NCBI GenBank assembly: GCA_051453625.1
Contig: JBOZIK010000001.1
Location: 89,850,951 to 89,914,950, forward strand
Reading direction: 5' to 3'
DNA length: 64,000 nucleotides
From: Welwitschia mirabilis
Taxonomy: Eukaryota > Gnetophyta > Gnetopsida > Welwitschiales
Under the pieces are notes generated by a model. The model did no database searches. It saw nothing but the letters and a program-made list of their open reading frames with translations, and was not told the origin of the DNA. Made by a program: the position numbers and the translations under genes. This document shows, in pieces, positions 11,641 to 23,590 of the stretch; within the stretch, counting starts at the first letter, position 1, and every line of letters begins with the position of its first letter.

Positions 11641-13190
11641 AGCTTTAAATATTCATAAGTTACTAGAGTAGGTAAATGATAATGTTTCAGGTGGTGCTCA
11701 TTAACTTTGAAGAGTTGAATATTTTNNNNNNNNNNNNNNNNNNNNNNNNNNNNNNNNNNNNNNNNNNNNNNNNNNNNNNNNNNNNNNNNNNNNNNNNNNN
11801 NNNNNNNNNNNNNNNNNNNNNNNNNCATATTTTACCAAAACTAAAACCCTAGGAAAATATGTCCTTAATTAATTTACTTAAGATAAGTATTCTTTTCCTT
11901 AAAAACCAATAAGAAAACTTGATCTTAATCATTACTTAAGTGATAATGTAATTAGTTATTATTGATTTTTATTTTAAAGTCCTTTAACCTAGACCACTAA
12001 GCTTCAAATATTCATAAGTTACTAGAGTAGGTAAATGATAATGTTTCAAGTGGTACTCATTGACTTTGAAGAGTTGAATATTTTTGGGATTTTTAATGAG
12101 AATTACTCCATATGGTAAAACATTTTTTTATCAAGAAGAATCATTTCCATTTAGCTACTAGTTTGTCTATTAAAAGATATAAGTGTGAGTTATACAACAA
12201 GAATAGTTATCCCTTCTAAAAGTTTTTTCTAAGAATATGTTAATCATGGAATCTCTTCATCCTATCCTTATTTATTTTCATGTTATGATATGTGTGATTT
12301 ACACTTTTTATTTAGTTCATTAGGTCATATGACCCTATTTTTCTTTACAATCTCTAAGTTTAGATTCATATTTTTGATCTCCTAATAAGCTCTATGATCA
12401 AGTTCTATAAGTAAATGACATGCTTTACAATAAACTAATAAAACAATATAACATCCCTAAGAGTGTTTTGTAAGCAATGTGATATGCTCATAAAACATCG
12501 TTAAGTTTGCAAGGCTAGTCTTTGCATGTTAATTTTACTACTTCTTAAAAGATTTTCTTAAGTTCCCTATTTGTAACCTCAACCTTACCACTTGTTTGTG
12601 AGTGGTAAGGCGTTATAACTTTATGTGTAATCCCATATTTAGTGAGAAGATTATTGAATATTTTATTACAAGGATCTGTTCCTTCATTACTAACTAAAAC
12701 ATGTGGACAACTAAAATGAGTTAATGTATTTTCTTTAAAGAATCTAACTACTATTTTAGCATCATTTGTTTAATAAGAATATGCTTTAACCCATTTAGTT
12801 ATGTAATTAATACAAACAAGTATGTATTAATGCCCATTTAATAATGGATAAGGGTATTAAAAATAAATTTCCCATACATCAAAGGGTTTAATAGTAATAA
12901 TTGGATTTAAAGGTATCATTTGTCTTCATGAAATACTCCCTAACATTTCTTAGTTACCATAAGATTTTCATTAAAGATAGAATCCTTTAAAAATTAATGG
13001 CTAATAAAAAATAGATTGGAAAACTTTTATTATGATCTTGTTAGCTAAGTAGTAACACCCAAAATCCTTAGAATGGTAATGTTTAAATATGTTTAGAATG
13101 TTAGTTTAAGGGACATATTTTCAAATAACTTTATCTAGACAGTATGTAAAAAGGTATGGACTATCCTAGAAAAAATATTTAACTTGGATT
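11641..13190 (-). pseudogene. Integrase (unit B)
   Basis: Minus-strand translation gives integrase in order: N-terminal zinc-binding part near 13.1 kb ('PYLFTYCLDKVI', 'HYHSKDFG'), core with 'ITKWVKAYS', '[13 protein letters not shown]', '[11 protein letters not shown]', '[14 protein letters not shown]' (12560-12830), and a C-terminal 'FKVNEHHLKHYH' near 11.7 kb. The second catalytic Asp is Asn (AAT, at 12686-12688), while the Glu of 'KVEV' is kept. It would insert element DNA into the genome. The C-terminal end appears twice around the 100-N gap 11726-11825 (11467-11725 and 11826-12084), an assembly duplication. Several stops. Confidence 0.8.
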
Positions 13191-13446
13191 AGGAACCTTC
13201 TTTTATCATTAATGATCTAATGGGAAGGGATAGTTTTGAATACTATGTAATTAGTGATATCTACAAATCAAGACATTTCTTTAATTGAAAAAATAAGTTC
13301 ATCCAAAAAAGTATCATTAAGGGTAAATATGTTTATATATTATTTGAAGATATGCATTAAAAATGATCTAAGGCAACATTATCAAAGCCTTTTTTATTCT
13401 TAATCTATAAATAAAATTATTAAAGGGGGAGGATTTATCTGATTAG

Positions 13447-13880
13447 TTATGATTTTAAATACTTTTTAATAAAAAGATATCTAAGGGCCAAGTGATTAGT
13501 GTAAATAACTACCTTAGATCCTAAAATGTATTGCCTAAATTTTTCAATGATAAAGACAAAAATTAGAAGTTCTTTGTCCATAATGATGTANNNNNNNNNN
13601 NNNNNNNNNNNNNNNNNNNNNNNNNNNNNNNNNNNNNNNNNNNNNNNNNNNNNNNNNNNNNNNNNNNNNNNNNNNNNNNNNNNNNNNNNNTATTGCCTAA
13701 ATTTTTCAAGGATAGAGACAAAAATTAGAAGTTCTTTCTCCATAATGATGTAATTGATTTTAGTTTCACTTAAGATTTTATTAGTGTAGTAGATCATAGT
13801 TAGTTTTTTTATTGATTGTTTATCATAATATGCCTCCTATTACAAAGTCACTTGTATCACACATAGGCTCAAAAGAAAAG
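13447..13880 (-). pseudogene. RNase H domain (unit B)
   Basis: Minus strand: 'EPMCDTSDFVIGGIL' near 13.87 kb (family 'MCDASDYAVGAVLGQ'), then 'YIIMEKELLIFV', 'EKFRQYILGSKVVIYTNHL', 'RYLFIKKYLK'. This is the RNase H region following RT, which degrades the RNA of the hybrid; the Asp of CDxSD is present and a downstream Asp of 'YTDH' is Asn here. A 100-N gap (13591-13690) with a 62-bp flank duplication repeats part of it. Upstream the sequence jumps straight into gag at about 13876, so RT and protease are deleted. Confidence 0.8.
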
Positions 13881-14460
13881 AACTTAGAGATGAAGGCTTT
13901 CCTCAAGTCCATCCAATTTGTAATGGAAAACTATTTTACAGTGTATAATCAAGATTTTACCTTCTATTTTATGCAAAAGAGGAATAAGATAAATCTAAGT
14001 GCATCATGAGTATTAGGATACTAAGGAACAGTTGATAATATGCAATCAAATTCCCTAATATATAGATATGGATTTCAGATTTAAGGCCATGGAAATGGAA
14101 TAAGAGTTGGATAGTAGAAGGTTTGAATTATAGCCTATAGTTAATAAGTGGTGGTACTATTTAGAAGGGTGTTCCTAGGCTTTGTAATTGAAGGTAATTG
14201 CAAAGGGTTTGCCTAGATTAATTAGCAATAACAGTGAGGACAACTTGCTATTTAGCTACTTTTTAGATGAAATAGTAGGCTACTAAGGTATTAAGTAGTT
14301 TTTAATTTGACAAAGCTCCATCAAAGGGATTAATCAGGTCATTTAGATTATGTTGAAATAAGTTAGTTTGATTGTTTTAGTAATTTTGTAAGATTGAGAT
14401 TTATTCTTATTAACAATCATTTCAATCTTTGGTTTTATTTCTAGTTCTAAGTTCTCTCAC
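13881..14460 (-). pseudogene. gag, N-terminal half (unit B)
   Basis: Base-level match to 7770-8300 of unit A in the same orientation (for example AAGAACTTAGAGATGAA, and the region before 'AGTATTAGGATACTAAGG'). It is the N-terminal half of gag, cut at about 13876 where RNase H begins. A plus-strand frame at 13812-14009 is only the antisense of this segment. Confidence 0.7.
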
Positions 14461-15267
14461 TTGTCACAATTAGTAAAGGAGTTCATGTTAAGTTAAATTA
14501 CTGTTCTTGTTTTATCATTGGTCTAAATCATGCAAGAAATAGACTTGAATGATTACAAAACATTTTAAATAATAAATAGAGAAAATTTTTTAAATCATGT
14601 AAGTAAATTAGTTTTTAGAGGTTCCAAGAAAGGTTGTATTAAAAAAAACAAAGTGCTATGGGCTAGAAATACAATGATGTTAATGAGGAAATGTGGTCAC
14701 ACTAGTCAAGTTTGAAGTATCAGGTTCTAGCTTTATGGTCAGGTTTATTGATCATGTATAGGACATTTATAGTATCAAGATCATAATGAAATAAAATAAA
14801 TAAAATAAACATGAATAAAATTGATCCTAACTTAAAGAATTTATGAGAAAAATGTTTAAGAAAATTTACATTTTATGCACATAGTAAAAGATAGGAATAA
14901 AAATAGAAAAACATAGAAAATGCAGTAGAAAAAAATGCACATAATGTAACATTTAGTTAAAATGTTTTAATAGCTTTTTAAGTTTTTAAGAACTCCAAAA
15001 TAAACCTGCAAACAAACATTAGACCTATAAAAAAGAAGTTGTAAAACTAAAAACAAACTTATAATAGGCTCGACTAGTTCAGGTAACATTAAAAGAACTA
15101 ACACCAAACCATTGGAGAAAAAAAGGAAGTATACAAAAAAAAAAAGAAAAAGGACTAATTTGAGTATCAGTGGAAAAAGGACTAGTATCCATTACTAGAG
15201 AAATAAAACTATGTATAAACTTGCTAAAAGAAAAATAGTTCTCTTATAAGCTACTACTATGTTATTA
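14461..15267 (-). other. 5' leader of unit B
   Basis: Non-coding leader between primer site and gag, homologous to 8251-9100. It holds A-rich stretches (for example near 15135) and no identifiable gene. Confidence 0.5.
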
Positions 15268-15285
15268 TCCTTAATAATGACACCT
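15268..15285 (-). promoter_or_regulatory. Decayed primer-binding site (unit B)
   Basis: Plus-strand TCCTTAATAATGACACCT aligns with TCCCCGGCAACGGCGCCA. The mismatches are transitions except the terminal base. A 12-nt spacer separates it from the LTR edge at 15298. Confidence 0.75.
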
Positions 15286-15297
15286 AAATCTATTACT

Positions 15298-16620
15298 TAT
15301 AGCATAATGTCTAAATTTAAGCTAATTTTTCACTTAGTTATTATTCTTTCTCAAGAATAGCATTGGGTATTGATTCATATTACATCACTTTAACTTTAAA
15401 TTAAGTTATGAAAAGAAAGAAAAGAGAAGAAGAGATGAAGTAATTTTTAGAGATGAAATCCATCTTAAAGAGGAAGAAAGTGAACTAGTTTCAATATATT
15501 ATTGATTCATTCTTAAGTACTTCTTTAATAGGATGTTATCCAATCAATTTTCCTATAAAACACTTCAAACCATTAAGTGCATTTGGCTCAAATCATAAGA
15601 CATAGTATCATCCTCCATATAATAATTGGTGAATTTACTTAACACTTTAATTTTGAAGTAATAATAGAAATAAGGAATCCCAAAGTATTTAAGGTCTATA
15701 CAATTAAAAAACTAAGTAATCAAAATGATTCACATAAATAATACAAACTTGATAGATAAAGTAGTTACCTAAGCATTTTAATTATTATATTACTCATAAA
15801 TCAAAATCAAAGGAAAAAAATACCATATTACAAAATAAGAATAAATTTATAGCAAAGGAAAAAGGAAGGAAGAATAACTTCTTAGACAATCCTTTAAGAC
15901 TAGCTCCCTCCCTTAAAGAAGTACCTAGAAAGCCATCATAAGTTAATGCTCCAAACAACTCTAATTTCTATAAGGCAAAGATGATACAATGAAGGGTTTG
16001 AGTCCCTTTTACAGTGAGAGATGAGGGAGATCGATGGTTACAAATCTCTAGCTTATAGTATTAGGTGGACACTTACATGATTACATTGGATATGATAGTT
16101 TATGTTCTCTTTTATTTAGTGAAGATGCTCATGATGACATCATCACTTATCTCTAGAGTGCTACAGCTATTACCAACTACTAACTATATCATATGTATTC
16201 ACTTCCATCTTAATCAGCCCTACATAATGTCACTTTATGAATCCTTATCATTACATGTTAATAAGAATGCAAGTAATTTTAGATGTGAAATATAATTAAT
16301 CTTGTAACTACATTCTTTTTAATTTATCATAACATGTTAAGAATGTGAGTTTAAAGGTGGTCTAAGCTCATAAACCAATGATGTTGATAATCCTAGCTAG
16401 TAGTGCCAACCTTTTAACTCGAATGATTGTGAAATTAAATTATGTCCTTTAATTGAGCTTAAGTAATCTAAAAATGTCATGGAAAATAATTAAGTTCATA
16501 ATTAATATGAAAACCAATAGAATACATGTTTTTATGATGAAATTGTTTATATTAATATCTTTTAATAAGATTAATTGGTCATTGAACTTAATTGTAATGT
16601 CAGTTTTTACATGTCAACAC
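15298..16620 (-). repeat. Athila-like 5' LTR of unit B
   Basis: Minus-strand LTR of 1,323 bp without gaps, starting TGTTGACATG at 16620 and ending at 15298. A decayed TATA region (TGTAAAAGG on the minus strand, near 16.0 kb) matches the LTR of copy C. Plus-strand frames at 16065-16295 and 16453-16653 are antisense chance frames. Confidence 0.8.
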
Positions 16621-16690
16621 ATGAGGAAGAATGATATCCAAGTGAAAACTTAGCTTAAATCTAAGACATTATACTATAATTAAGAAATTT

Positions 16691-16708
16691 TGATATTATT
16701 ATTGGGGA
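16691..16708 (+). promoter_or_regulatory. Decayed primer-binding site (copy C)
   Basis: TGATATTATTATTGGGGA aligns with TGGCGCCGTTGCCGGGGA; every mismatch is a C-to-T or G-to-A transition. It lies 11 nt after the LTR end at 16679. Confidence 0.8.
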
Positions 16709-17540
16709 TAATGACATGGTAGTAGCTCAGAGTAGCACTAGTTTTTCTTTTAATAGATTTATACATAGTGTTATTTCTTTAATAGTGGATACTAGTCCTT
16801 TTTTTAGTGATACATGAACTAATTCTTTTTCTTTTTGATTTGTTCATTTTTCTTTTCTAATGGTTGATACTAGTTCTTTCAATGTTACTTAAACTAGTTT
16901 AGATTATTCTAATGTTTATTTTTTATTTCCTAACTTGTTTTCTATAAGTCTAACACTTGTGTGTAGGTTGCCTTTGGAATTTTAAAAAACCTGAAAAACT
17001 ATTAAAACTTTTTAAGTAAACATTGGGTTACATACCTTTCATTTTCTATTGTGTTTTTTATATTTCTCTATTTCTATTTCTATGTTTTACTATGTACATA
17101 AAATGTCAAAATTTTCTTAAAAATTTGTCTAATGAACTCATTATGTTCGCCTATATTTTATTCATGTTAGTTATTATTATTTTATGTCATTGCAGCCTTG
17201 ATATTGTAAATGTTCTATGTGCGAATAATGAATTTGTTTGTAAAACTTGGACCCAAAATTCTAAACATGACTAGTTCTATCACCTTCCCTTACTAGTACC
17301 ACCATCTTTCTATTCTAGAACACTTCATATTTTTGATACAACCTTCCATGCAATTTCTAAAACCCTATTGACTTATAGGCTTTAAAATCTTTTACTTATT
17401 TATTGACTGAAATAGTTTTGAAACCATTGGAGCCTATTTCTTACATGACCTGGGCCTATGATAAAATAGAGAGATTAATCTAAGGTAACCTGGAATTCTT
17501 TTCTAATTATGATAGGATGATAGAACTTAGAACCAAAAAC
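16709..17540 (+). other. 5' leader of copy C
   Basis: T-rich leader matching 3760-4212 and, reversed, the leaders of units A and B. A frame at 17023-17274 is hydrophobic only because of the T-rich sequence and has no family resemblance. Confidence 0.5.
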
Positions 17541-19450
17541 AAAAATTGAGCTTGAGATGATTCTCAATAAGAATAAACTTAAACCTCATAAAATAACTAA
17601 AACAATCAAATTGGATCATCCCAACACAATCTAAATAGCCTACTTGATTACTTTAAGGGATCTTTATCAAACCAAGAAATGCTAAATAGGTTAATAGCCT
17701 ACTATTTCATCCAAGAAATCACCAAATTATGAGTTTCCCTTATTTCTACCACTAATTAACCGAAGTAAACCCTTTTTTATTACCTCCAACTATAAAGCCT
17801 AGAAACATCCTCTTGCATAGTGCTGTCACCTATTAACTAAAGACTAGAATTTAAACCTTTTATTATCAAAATCTTACTCTATTTCCATGGCCTTGAATTT
17901 GAAGGTCCATATCTACATCTTAAGGAATTTGAATGCATCTTGTCAATCATCCCTCAGTATTCTAGCATTTATAATGCACCTACACTTATCTTATTCCCCT
18001 TTTTTTATAAAAGATAAGGTAAAATTTTGGTTATACATTCTAAAACCCTTCTTCATTAAGAATTGGATGGACCTGATTAAAGCCTTCATCTTTAAGTTCT
18101 TTTTTAGTTACAAGACAAATGTCCTTAGGAATAAATTATGAACTTTCAATAAAAGGATTACAAAATTTTATTCCAAATCTTAGAATGATATAAATATTTA
18201 TTGTTAAAAATCCATCAATATATTTTCGAAAAGAAAATAAGTTTCTCCTATGATGGGTTATCTATAAATAATTACCAACTAGTAGAAATAATATGTTCTA
18301 GGAATTTTCTGAGCATGCCCTTAGATGAGGTTTGGGAGCATTTAGAAAGTGTAGCTAAGAGCTTAAGAAATTAGGAAAAACCTATAGAACCTTCATAATT
18401 AAATTGTTCCATTAGGTCAACTAGTATTTTTAATATCCCAAAAAACTTTAAGATGAATAACAAAATTAATGAACTAGTAAAAAAAAGTTAAAATCATTAA
18501 CCACCTCACCTTCAACCTCACCTAGGATTATTAAACCTAAGTATTCAATATTCCCTACCAATACTTAAAAAAATCTATAAATGTCCATCTATTCTTTATT
18601 GCAAAATAAAGTTAACAAATAAGTAAACATAATAGGCCATCAATGGTAAAACCTCAAAAATAGTTACAATCTTAATTCGCAAAATCATCCAAATTTCTCT
18701 TAGAAGTAAGAAAATATCCCATAATAAAATTTCTAGCCTAAAAATTTGTTTCCCTCATCTTCTAATTCTTACCCTTCATCATCAAACAATCAAATTACTT
18801 TACCTAACTCATGGGAGGATGCCTTCATGAAAACACAAATGTAAACAAATCAAAGATTTGATAAAATAAATTAAATCCTTGAATAAAGCATAAGAGAACT
18901 TCAACAAATCACCACCCACATTATTTCATCAATAAATTAAAGAGAAATATGGAAACATCCAATGAGTGTTCAATCAAGTATTCAATCAAACCAAAAGTAG
19001 TTAGGTTTATGAAAGGGATATAACACTTATAAGAGACCAAGTTTATACAAATTAGAACAAGGAAATAGTTAGAAAATCCACCCATACAAAATAATCCTAA
19101 GAACAAATAAAATCCTATAAAAAATAAGGGAAAGGATAAGAGTAAAGATGCATCACCTATTTACAAAGAGCCATTACATTTTCCTCAATAATGTAAGAAG
19201 GAGAACATAATGAAAAAGTAATTAAAGGTCCTATAAATTTTCAAAGAAGTTAAGATAAACATCCCTATTCTAGAAGCCACTAAATAGGTCCCCTCCTATG
19301 CTAAATTCCTTAAGAACTTATGCATTATAAGAAGGCAAATGAACATTAAATCTAAAGGCTTTTTAGCTTAACAAATAAGTGCAATTCTCCAAAACCAATG
19401 TCCACCAAAGTTTAAAGACCCTGGCTGTCCCATAATTACTATTATCATAG
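17541..19450 (+). pseudogene. gag polyprotein (copy C)
   Basis: An uninterrupted stretch at 17887-18141 reads 'SSLSILAFIMHLHLSY', 'IKDKVKFWLY', 'KNWMDLIKAFIFKFFFSYKT', 'RNKL', matching the plant Ty3 gag core (family 'LRDKAKAWL', 'TWDDLVEKFLAKFF', 'LRNEI'). Downstream to about 18.7 kb and to 19.4 kb, fragments aligned with unit A's gag continue out of frame, including a counterpart of the 'IPLLEA' region at about 19.26 kb. The structural protein would coat element RNA. Many stops. Confidence 0.75.
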
Positions 19451-19970
19451 GCAACAAATAACTCAACTACGCATTATTGGATTTATAAGCTAGTATAAAC
19501 TTGCGTCCTTATAGAATCTATAAGGAGTTACTTAAAGGAACTCAAGAGCATGAAAATCCAACTCTAATTAGTAGACAGCTTTATTAAAACACCATTAGGA
19601 GTCATTAATTATGTCATAATTAGAGTGGATAGTTGTTATTTTCTAGAATATTTTGTGGTTTTGCACATGGAGAATTCATTAAACTAAACAGTTCTATCAT
19701 ATTAGGAGTGCGTTTTTACAAACTTCAAATGTCTTAATTAATTACAAGAATGAATTAATAAAAATTTCATTTGATAACATAATCATAGAGTTAAATGTCT
19801 TTAATGCCATAAAGTTTCCATTAAATGACAAAGCGATAGATCATGCATATAGGATAAAAAGCATTATTGAGAATCAGGAACCTCACTTTTCACTCTCTTA
19901 AAAATGCTTAAATAGATTTCTCTTAAGAAATATGTCCATAGCTCAAAACAAAATTGAATTGGAACTCAAT
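19451..19970 (+). pseudogene. Aspartic protease (copy C)
   Basis: Plus-strand fragments: 'LLDL-ASINLRPYRIYKEL' at about 19.48-19.52 kb, where a stop replaces the active-site Gly, then an 'SRQLYxNTIRSH' frame and, in another frame, 'TPLGVIN' and 'FVVLHMEN' (19.58-19.68 kb), and 'ISFDNIIIELN'-like sequence at about 19.77 kb. Same layout as unit A. Non-functional. Confidence 0.7.
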
Positions 19971-21060
19971 TGCTTAATTATCTGAGATACACTTTCTTAG
20001 GGGATAACTCCATCTTTCTGGTAGTTATAAATTCTTTTTTTACCCCATCCCAAGAAGATAAATTACTTAAACTCTTAAGGAAGAACAAATAGTTAATATG
20101 ATAAATCTCTATGACATTAGAGGCATTGACCCTAGTATTTGTATGTGCCATACTATTTATAGGAAAATGTCAAACCATACATTAAAACACAATGAAGGAT
20201 AAATCCAACTATGAGGGAAGTAGTTAAAAACAAGAAAATTAAAGTTCTCGATAATGAGATTATCTATTCTATTTTAGATAGTAAGTGGGTAAGTCTAACT
20301 TATACTATAGTAAAAAAATCAAGAACTAACCTTATTCCTAATGAATATAATGAGCTTATCCTTGTCAGATTTACTATAAAATGGAGGATGTTTATTGATT
20401 ATAGGAAAGTAAATGTTGTGTTTAGAAAAAAAAGATCATTATCCCTTTTCTTTCCCAATTAAATTTTAGAACAACTTGTAGGATACTTTTTTACTCTTTC
20501 TTTAATGGATACTTAAGTTATAATCAAATTGAAATTCCTCCTAAAGATTAAGATAAAATCACCTTCACTTGTCCTTATGGAATTTTCACTTACAAATGAA
20601 TCCCCTTTGGCCTATGTAAATACTTTCCACTTTTAAATGTTACATAATTGAAATCTTCTCCCACTTATTAGATTTAGATGTTAAAACCTTCATGGATGAT
20701 GTTTTGGTCTATAGAATCCCATTTAACCACTGCTTGGATAACTTAAAATATGTCTTAAAAGATGTACTAAAAAATTCCTTGTAATTAACTAGGGAAAATA
20801 TCATTTTATGATTAATTAAGGCATAGTTTTGGGACATGTCATCTCTAAGAAAGAAAGTGAGGTAGATCTAGCTAAGGTCTTCTTAATAACACACCTACCA
20901 ACCCCTCAAATACAAAAACATATTATAATTCTTAGAACATGCAGTATATTATGGAAAATTTACTAATGAATTTAGTAAAATATCTAAGCCTTTGTGTGAT
21001 CTTTTAATTAAGGACACCTCTTTCAACTAGACTCTAAAGTGTCAAAATACATTTTAATAA
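19971..21060 (+). pseudogene. Reverse transcriptase (copy C)
   Basis: The frame at 20211-20462 reads 'MREVVKNKKIKVLDN', 'IIYSILDSKWVS', 'WRMFIDYRKVN', typical Athila RT fingers. Beyond a frameshift come 'FTCPYG', 'IPFGLC' (about 20.57-20.62 kb), and the active site FMDD at 20689-20700 (plus 'VLVY'), with both catalytic Asp kept. The connection follows with 'HLPTPQ' and 'EFSKISKPLCDLLIKD' (about 20.9-21.02 kb). It would copy element RNA into DNA. Stops at several Gln/Trp sites make it inactive. Confidence 0.85.
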
Positions 21061-21310
21061 CTTAAAGAAAAACTAAATACCATACTCATTATCTAATCAC
21101 CCAATTGAAAGTTACCTTCTGAGATTATGTATGATGTAAGTGATCTTGTAGTAGGAGTCGTATTAGGATAAAGAATTAATAAAAATCTTACTATGATTTA
21201 CTATGCTAGTAAAAGCTTAAATGACACCCAAATCAATTACACCATTACAAAAAAAGATCTTTTAGCCCTTGTTATTTTTCTTGAAAAATTTAGGTAATAC
21301 CTTTTAGGAT
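21061..21310 (+). pseudogene. RNase H domain, 5' part (copy C)
   Basis: 'SEIMYDVSDLVVGVVLG' at about 21.12 kb, then 'MIYYASKSLNDTQINYT', 'KKDLLALVIFLEKFR', 'YLLG' ending at the gap. This is the RNase H that follows RT in Ty3/gypsy elements. The remaining part lies in the 949-N gap. Comparison with unit B suggests only a few hundred bases are truly missing. Confidence 0.8.
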
Positions 21311-22259
21311 NNNNNNNNNNNNNNNNNNNNNNNNNNNNNNNNNNNNNNNNNNNNNNNNNNNNNNNNNNNNNNNNNNNNNNNNNNNNNNNNNNNNNNNNNN
21401 NNNNNNNNNNNNNNNNNNNNNNNNNNNNNNNNNNNNNNNNNNNNNNNNNNNNNNNNNNNNNNNNNNNNNNNNNNNNNNNNNNNNNNNNNNNNNNNNNNNN
21501 NNNNNNNNNNNNNNNNNNNNNNNNNNNNNNNNNNNNNNNNNNNNNNNNNNNNNNNNNNNNNNNNNNNNNNNNNNNNNNNNNNNNNNNNNNNNNNNNNNNN
21601 NNNNNNNNNNNNNNNNNNNNNNNNNNNNNNNNNNNNNNNNNNNNNNNNNNNNNNNNNNNNNNNNNNNNNNNNNNNNNNNNNNNNNNNNNNNNNNNNNNNN
21701 NNNNNNNNNNNNNNNNNNNNNNNNNNNNNNNNNNNNNNNNNNNNNNNNNNNNNNNNNNNNNNNNNNNNNNNNNNNNNNNNNNNNNNNNNNNNNNNNNNNN
21801 NNNNNNNNNNNNNNNNNNNNNNNNNNNNNNNNNNNNNNNNNNNNNNNNNNNNNNNNNNNNNNNNNNNNNNNNNNNNNNNNNNNNNNNNNNNNNNNNNNNN
21901 NNNNNNNNNNNNNNNNNNNNNNNNNNNNNNNNNNNNNNNNNNNNNNNNNNNNNNNNNNNNNNNNNNNNNNNNNNNNNNNNNNNNNNNNNNNNNNNNNNNN
22001 NNNNNNNNNNNNNNNNNNNNNNNNNNNNNNNNNNNNNNNNNNNNNNNNNNNNNNNNNNNNNNNNNNNNNNNNNNNNNNNNNNNNNNNNNNNNNNNNNNNN
22101 NNNNNNNNNNNNNNNNNNNNNNNNNNNNNNNNNNNNNNNNNNNNNNNNNNNNNNNNNNNNNNNNNNNNNNNNNNNNNNNNNNNNNNNNNNNNNNNNNNNN
22201 NNNNNNNNNNNNNNNNNNNNNNNNNNNNNNNNNNNNNNNNNNNNNNNNNNNNNNNNNNN
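21311..22259. other. 949-N assembly gap inside pol
   Basis: The gap falls between 'EKFR..YLLG' of RNase H and 'FINDTFPNEYLF', which normally lie within about 100 codons of each other. Its true length is therefore probably well below 949 bases. Long apparent frames across it are runs of N. Confidence 0.85.
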
Positions 22260-23590
22260 AATAATGTGCAAACATCTTTATTCATTAATGATACTTTTCC
22301 AAATGAATATCTCTTTTAAGTAAAAGAAATACCTTGTCTTGTAGATATTACCAATTACCTAGTCTCTAAAACTATCCTCTTCTATTAGATAATCAATAAT
22401 TAAAAGATGTTTCTAAGCCAAGTTAAATATTTTTTAAAGAATAGTCCATACCTTTTTAAATACTATCCACACTAAGTCATTTACAAATATGTCCCTTAAA
22501 CTAACATTTATGATATACTTAAACATTTTCATTTTGAGGCTTATGGGAATTACTACTCATCTAATAAGATTGTAATAAAAATACTCTAATTTGGTTTTTA
22601 TTAGTGATCAATTTTTAAAGACTTCTATCTTTATTGAAAATCCTATGATAACTGTCAAAGGGTAGGGAGTCTGTTATGAAGAAAAGTAATGCCTTTAAAT
22701 CTCATCCTTGTTATTGAACCCTTTGATGAATGGAAAATTGATTTTTAAGGCCCTTATCCATTATTAAGTGGATATTAATACATCCTTATGTGTGTCAAAT
22801 ACATAACTAAATGGGTTAAAGCATGTTCTTATTGAACAAACAATGCTAAAATAGTAGATAGATTCTTTAAAGAAAATAAATTAATTCATTTTGGCTATCC
22901 ACATGTTTTAATTAGCAATAGAGGGATACACTTTTATAATAAAATATACAATAATCATCTCACTAAATACAATGTTACAAATAAAGTTGCAACACCTTAC
23001 CACCCATAAAGAAATGGCTAAGTTGAGGCTACGATTTGGGAACTTAAGAAAATCCTTTACAAAGTAGTAAACTCAACATGCAAAGATTGTTATTGCAAAC
23101 TTAACAAGTCTTATGGACATACCACATTAGTTATAAAATACCCTTAAGAATATTACCTTTTTTATTATTCTATAGTAAAGCATGTTATTTTTTTATGTAA
23201 CTTGAGCATATAACTTATTGGATGATCATGAATATGAACAAAGACTTAGAGGTTGCAAAGAAAAATAGGGTCATATGTTAATGAACTAGACAAGATTAGA
23301 CATAATGCCTATGACAACATGAGAATAAATAAGGATAGGATGAAGACATTTCATGTTCAACATATCCTTAGAAAAACTTTTTAGGAGGAAGAACTAGTCT
23401 TACTATATAACTGATGCTTATATCATTTTCTAGGTAAAATAGTAGCTAAGTGAAAAGGATTCTTCTTAATTAAAAGAATATTTTATTACACAGAGTAAAT
23501 CTCATTAAAATTTCAAAAAACAATCAACTCTTTAAAGATAATGCACACTCCCAAAAACATTATCATTTACTTACTCTAGTAACTTATTGA
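22260..23590 (+). pseudogene. Integrase (copy C)
   Basis: Starts with the pre-integrase linker 'FINDTFPNEYLF', then the zinc-binding part near 22.52 kb ('HFHFEAYGNYYS'), core 'KIDF-GPYP' at about 22.73 kb with the first catalytic Asp, 'ITKWVKACSY', 'HVLISNRGIHFYNK' (second catalytic Asp is Asn, 22917-22919), 'YNVTNKVATPYHP', 'NGxVEAT' (Glu kept), and C-terminal fragments 'ELDKIRHNAYDNMRINKDRM' to 'HYHLLT' near 23.57 kb. Order and spacing fit Ty3/gypsy integrase. Stops and shifts make it non-functional. Confidence 0.85.

Larger units (their letters stand above)
5049..16620 (-). mobile_element. Two minus-strand Athila-like units (A and B) sharing one LTR
   Basis: Read on the minus strand: LTR 16620-15298, primer site, gag start, RNaseH, integrase, 3' region, polypurine tract, LTR 10485-9131, primer site, gag, protease, partial reverse transcriptase, end at about 5049. 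Unit B (10486-15285) lacks everything between mid gag and RNaseH. Unit A (5049-9118) ends inside the RT domain just after the conserved 'FGL' segment. The retained and missing parts are therefore almost complementary. Such LTR-internal-LTR-internal arrays are known to arise by unequal recombination. All coding segments carry stops and frameshifts, so neither unit is autonomous. Confidence 0.8.

Noticed and set aside
13812-14009. 65-codon plus-strand frame as a gene
   Set aside because: It is antisense to unit B gag and RNase H, which are supported by motifs and by alignment to unit A.
9131-16620. Inverted LTRs as terminal inverted repeats of a DNA transposon
   Set aside because: Each copy has LTR ends, primer site, polypurine tract and retroelement coding domains, so the inversion is a rearrangement of retrotransposons.
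21237-22285. Long reading frames of more than 300 codons
   Set aside because: They run through a 949-N gap; nearly all residues are undetermined, so they are not genes.
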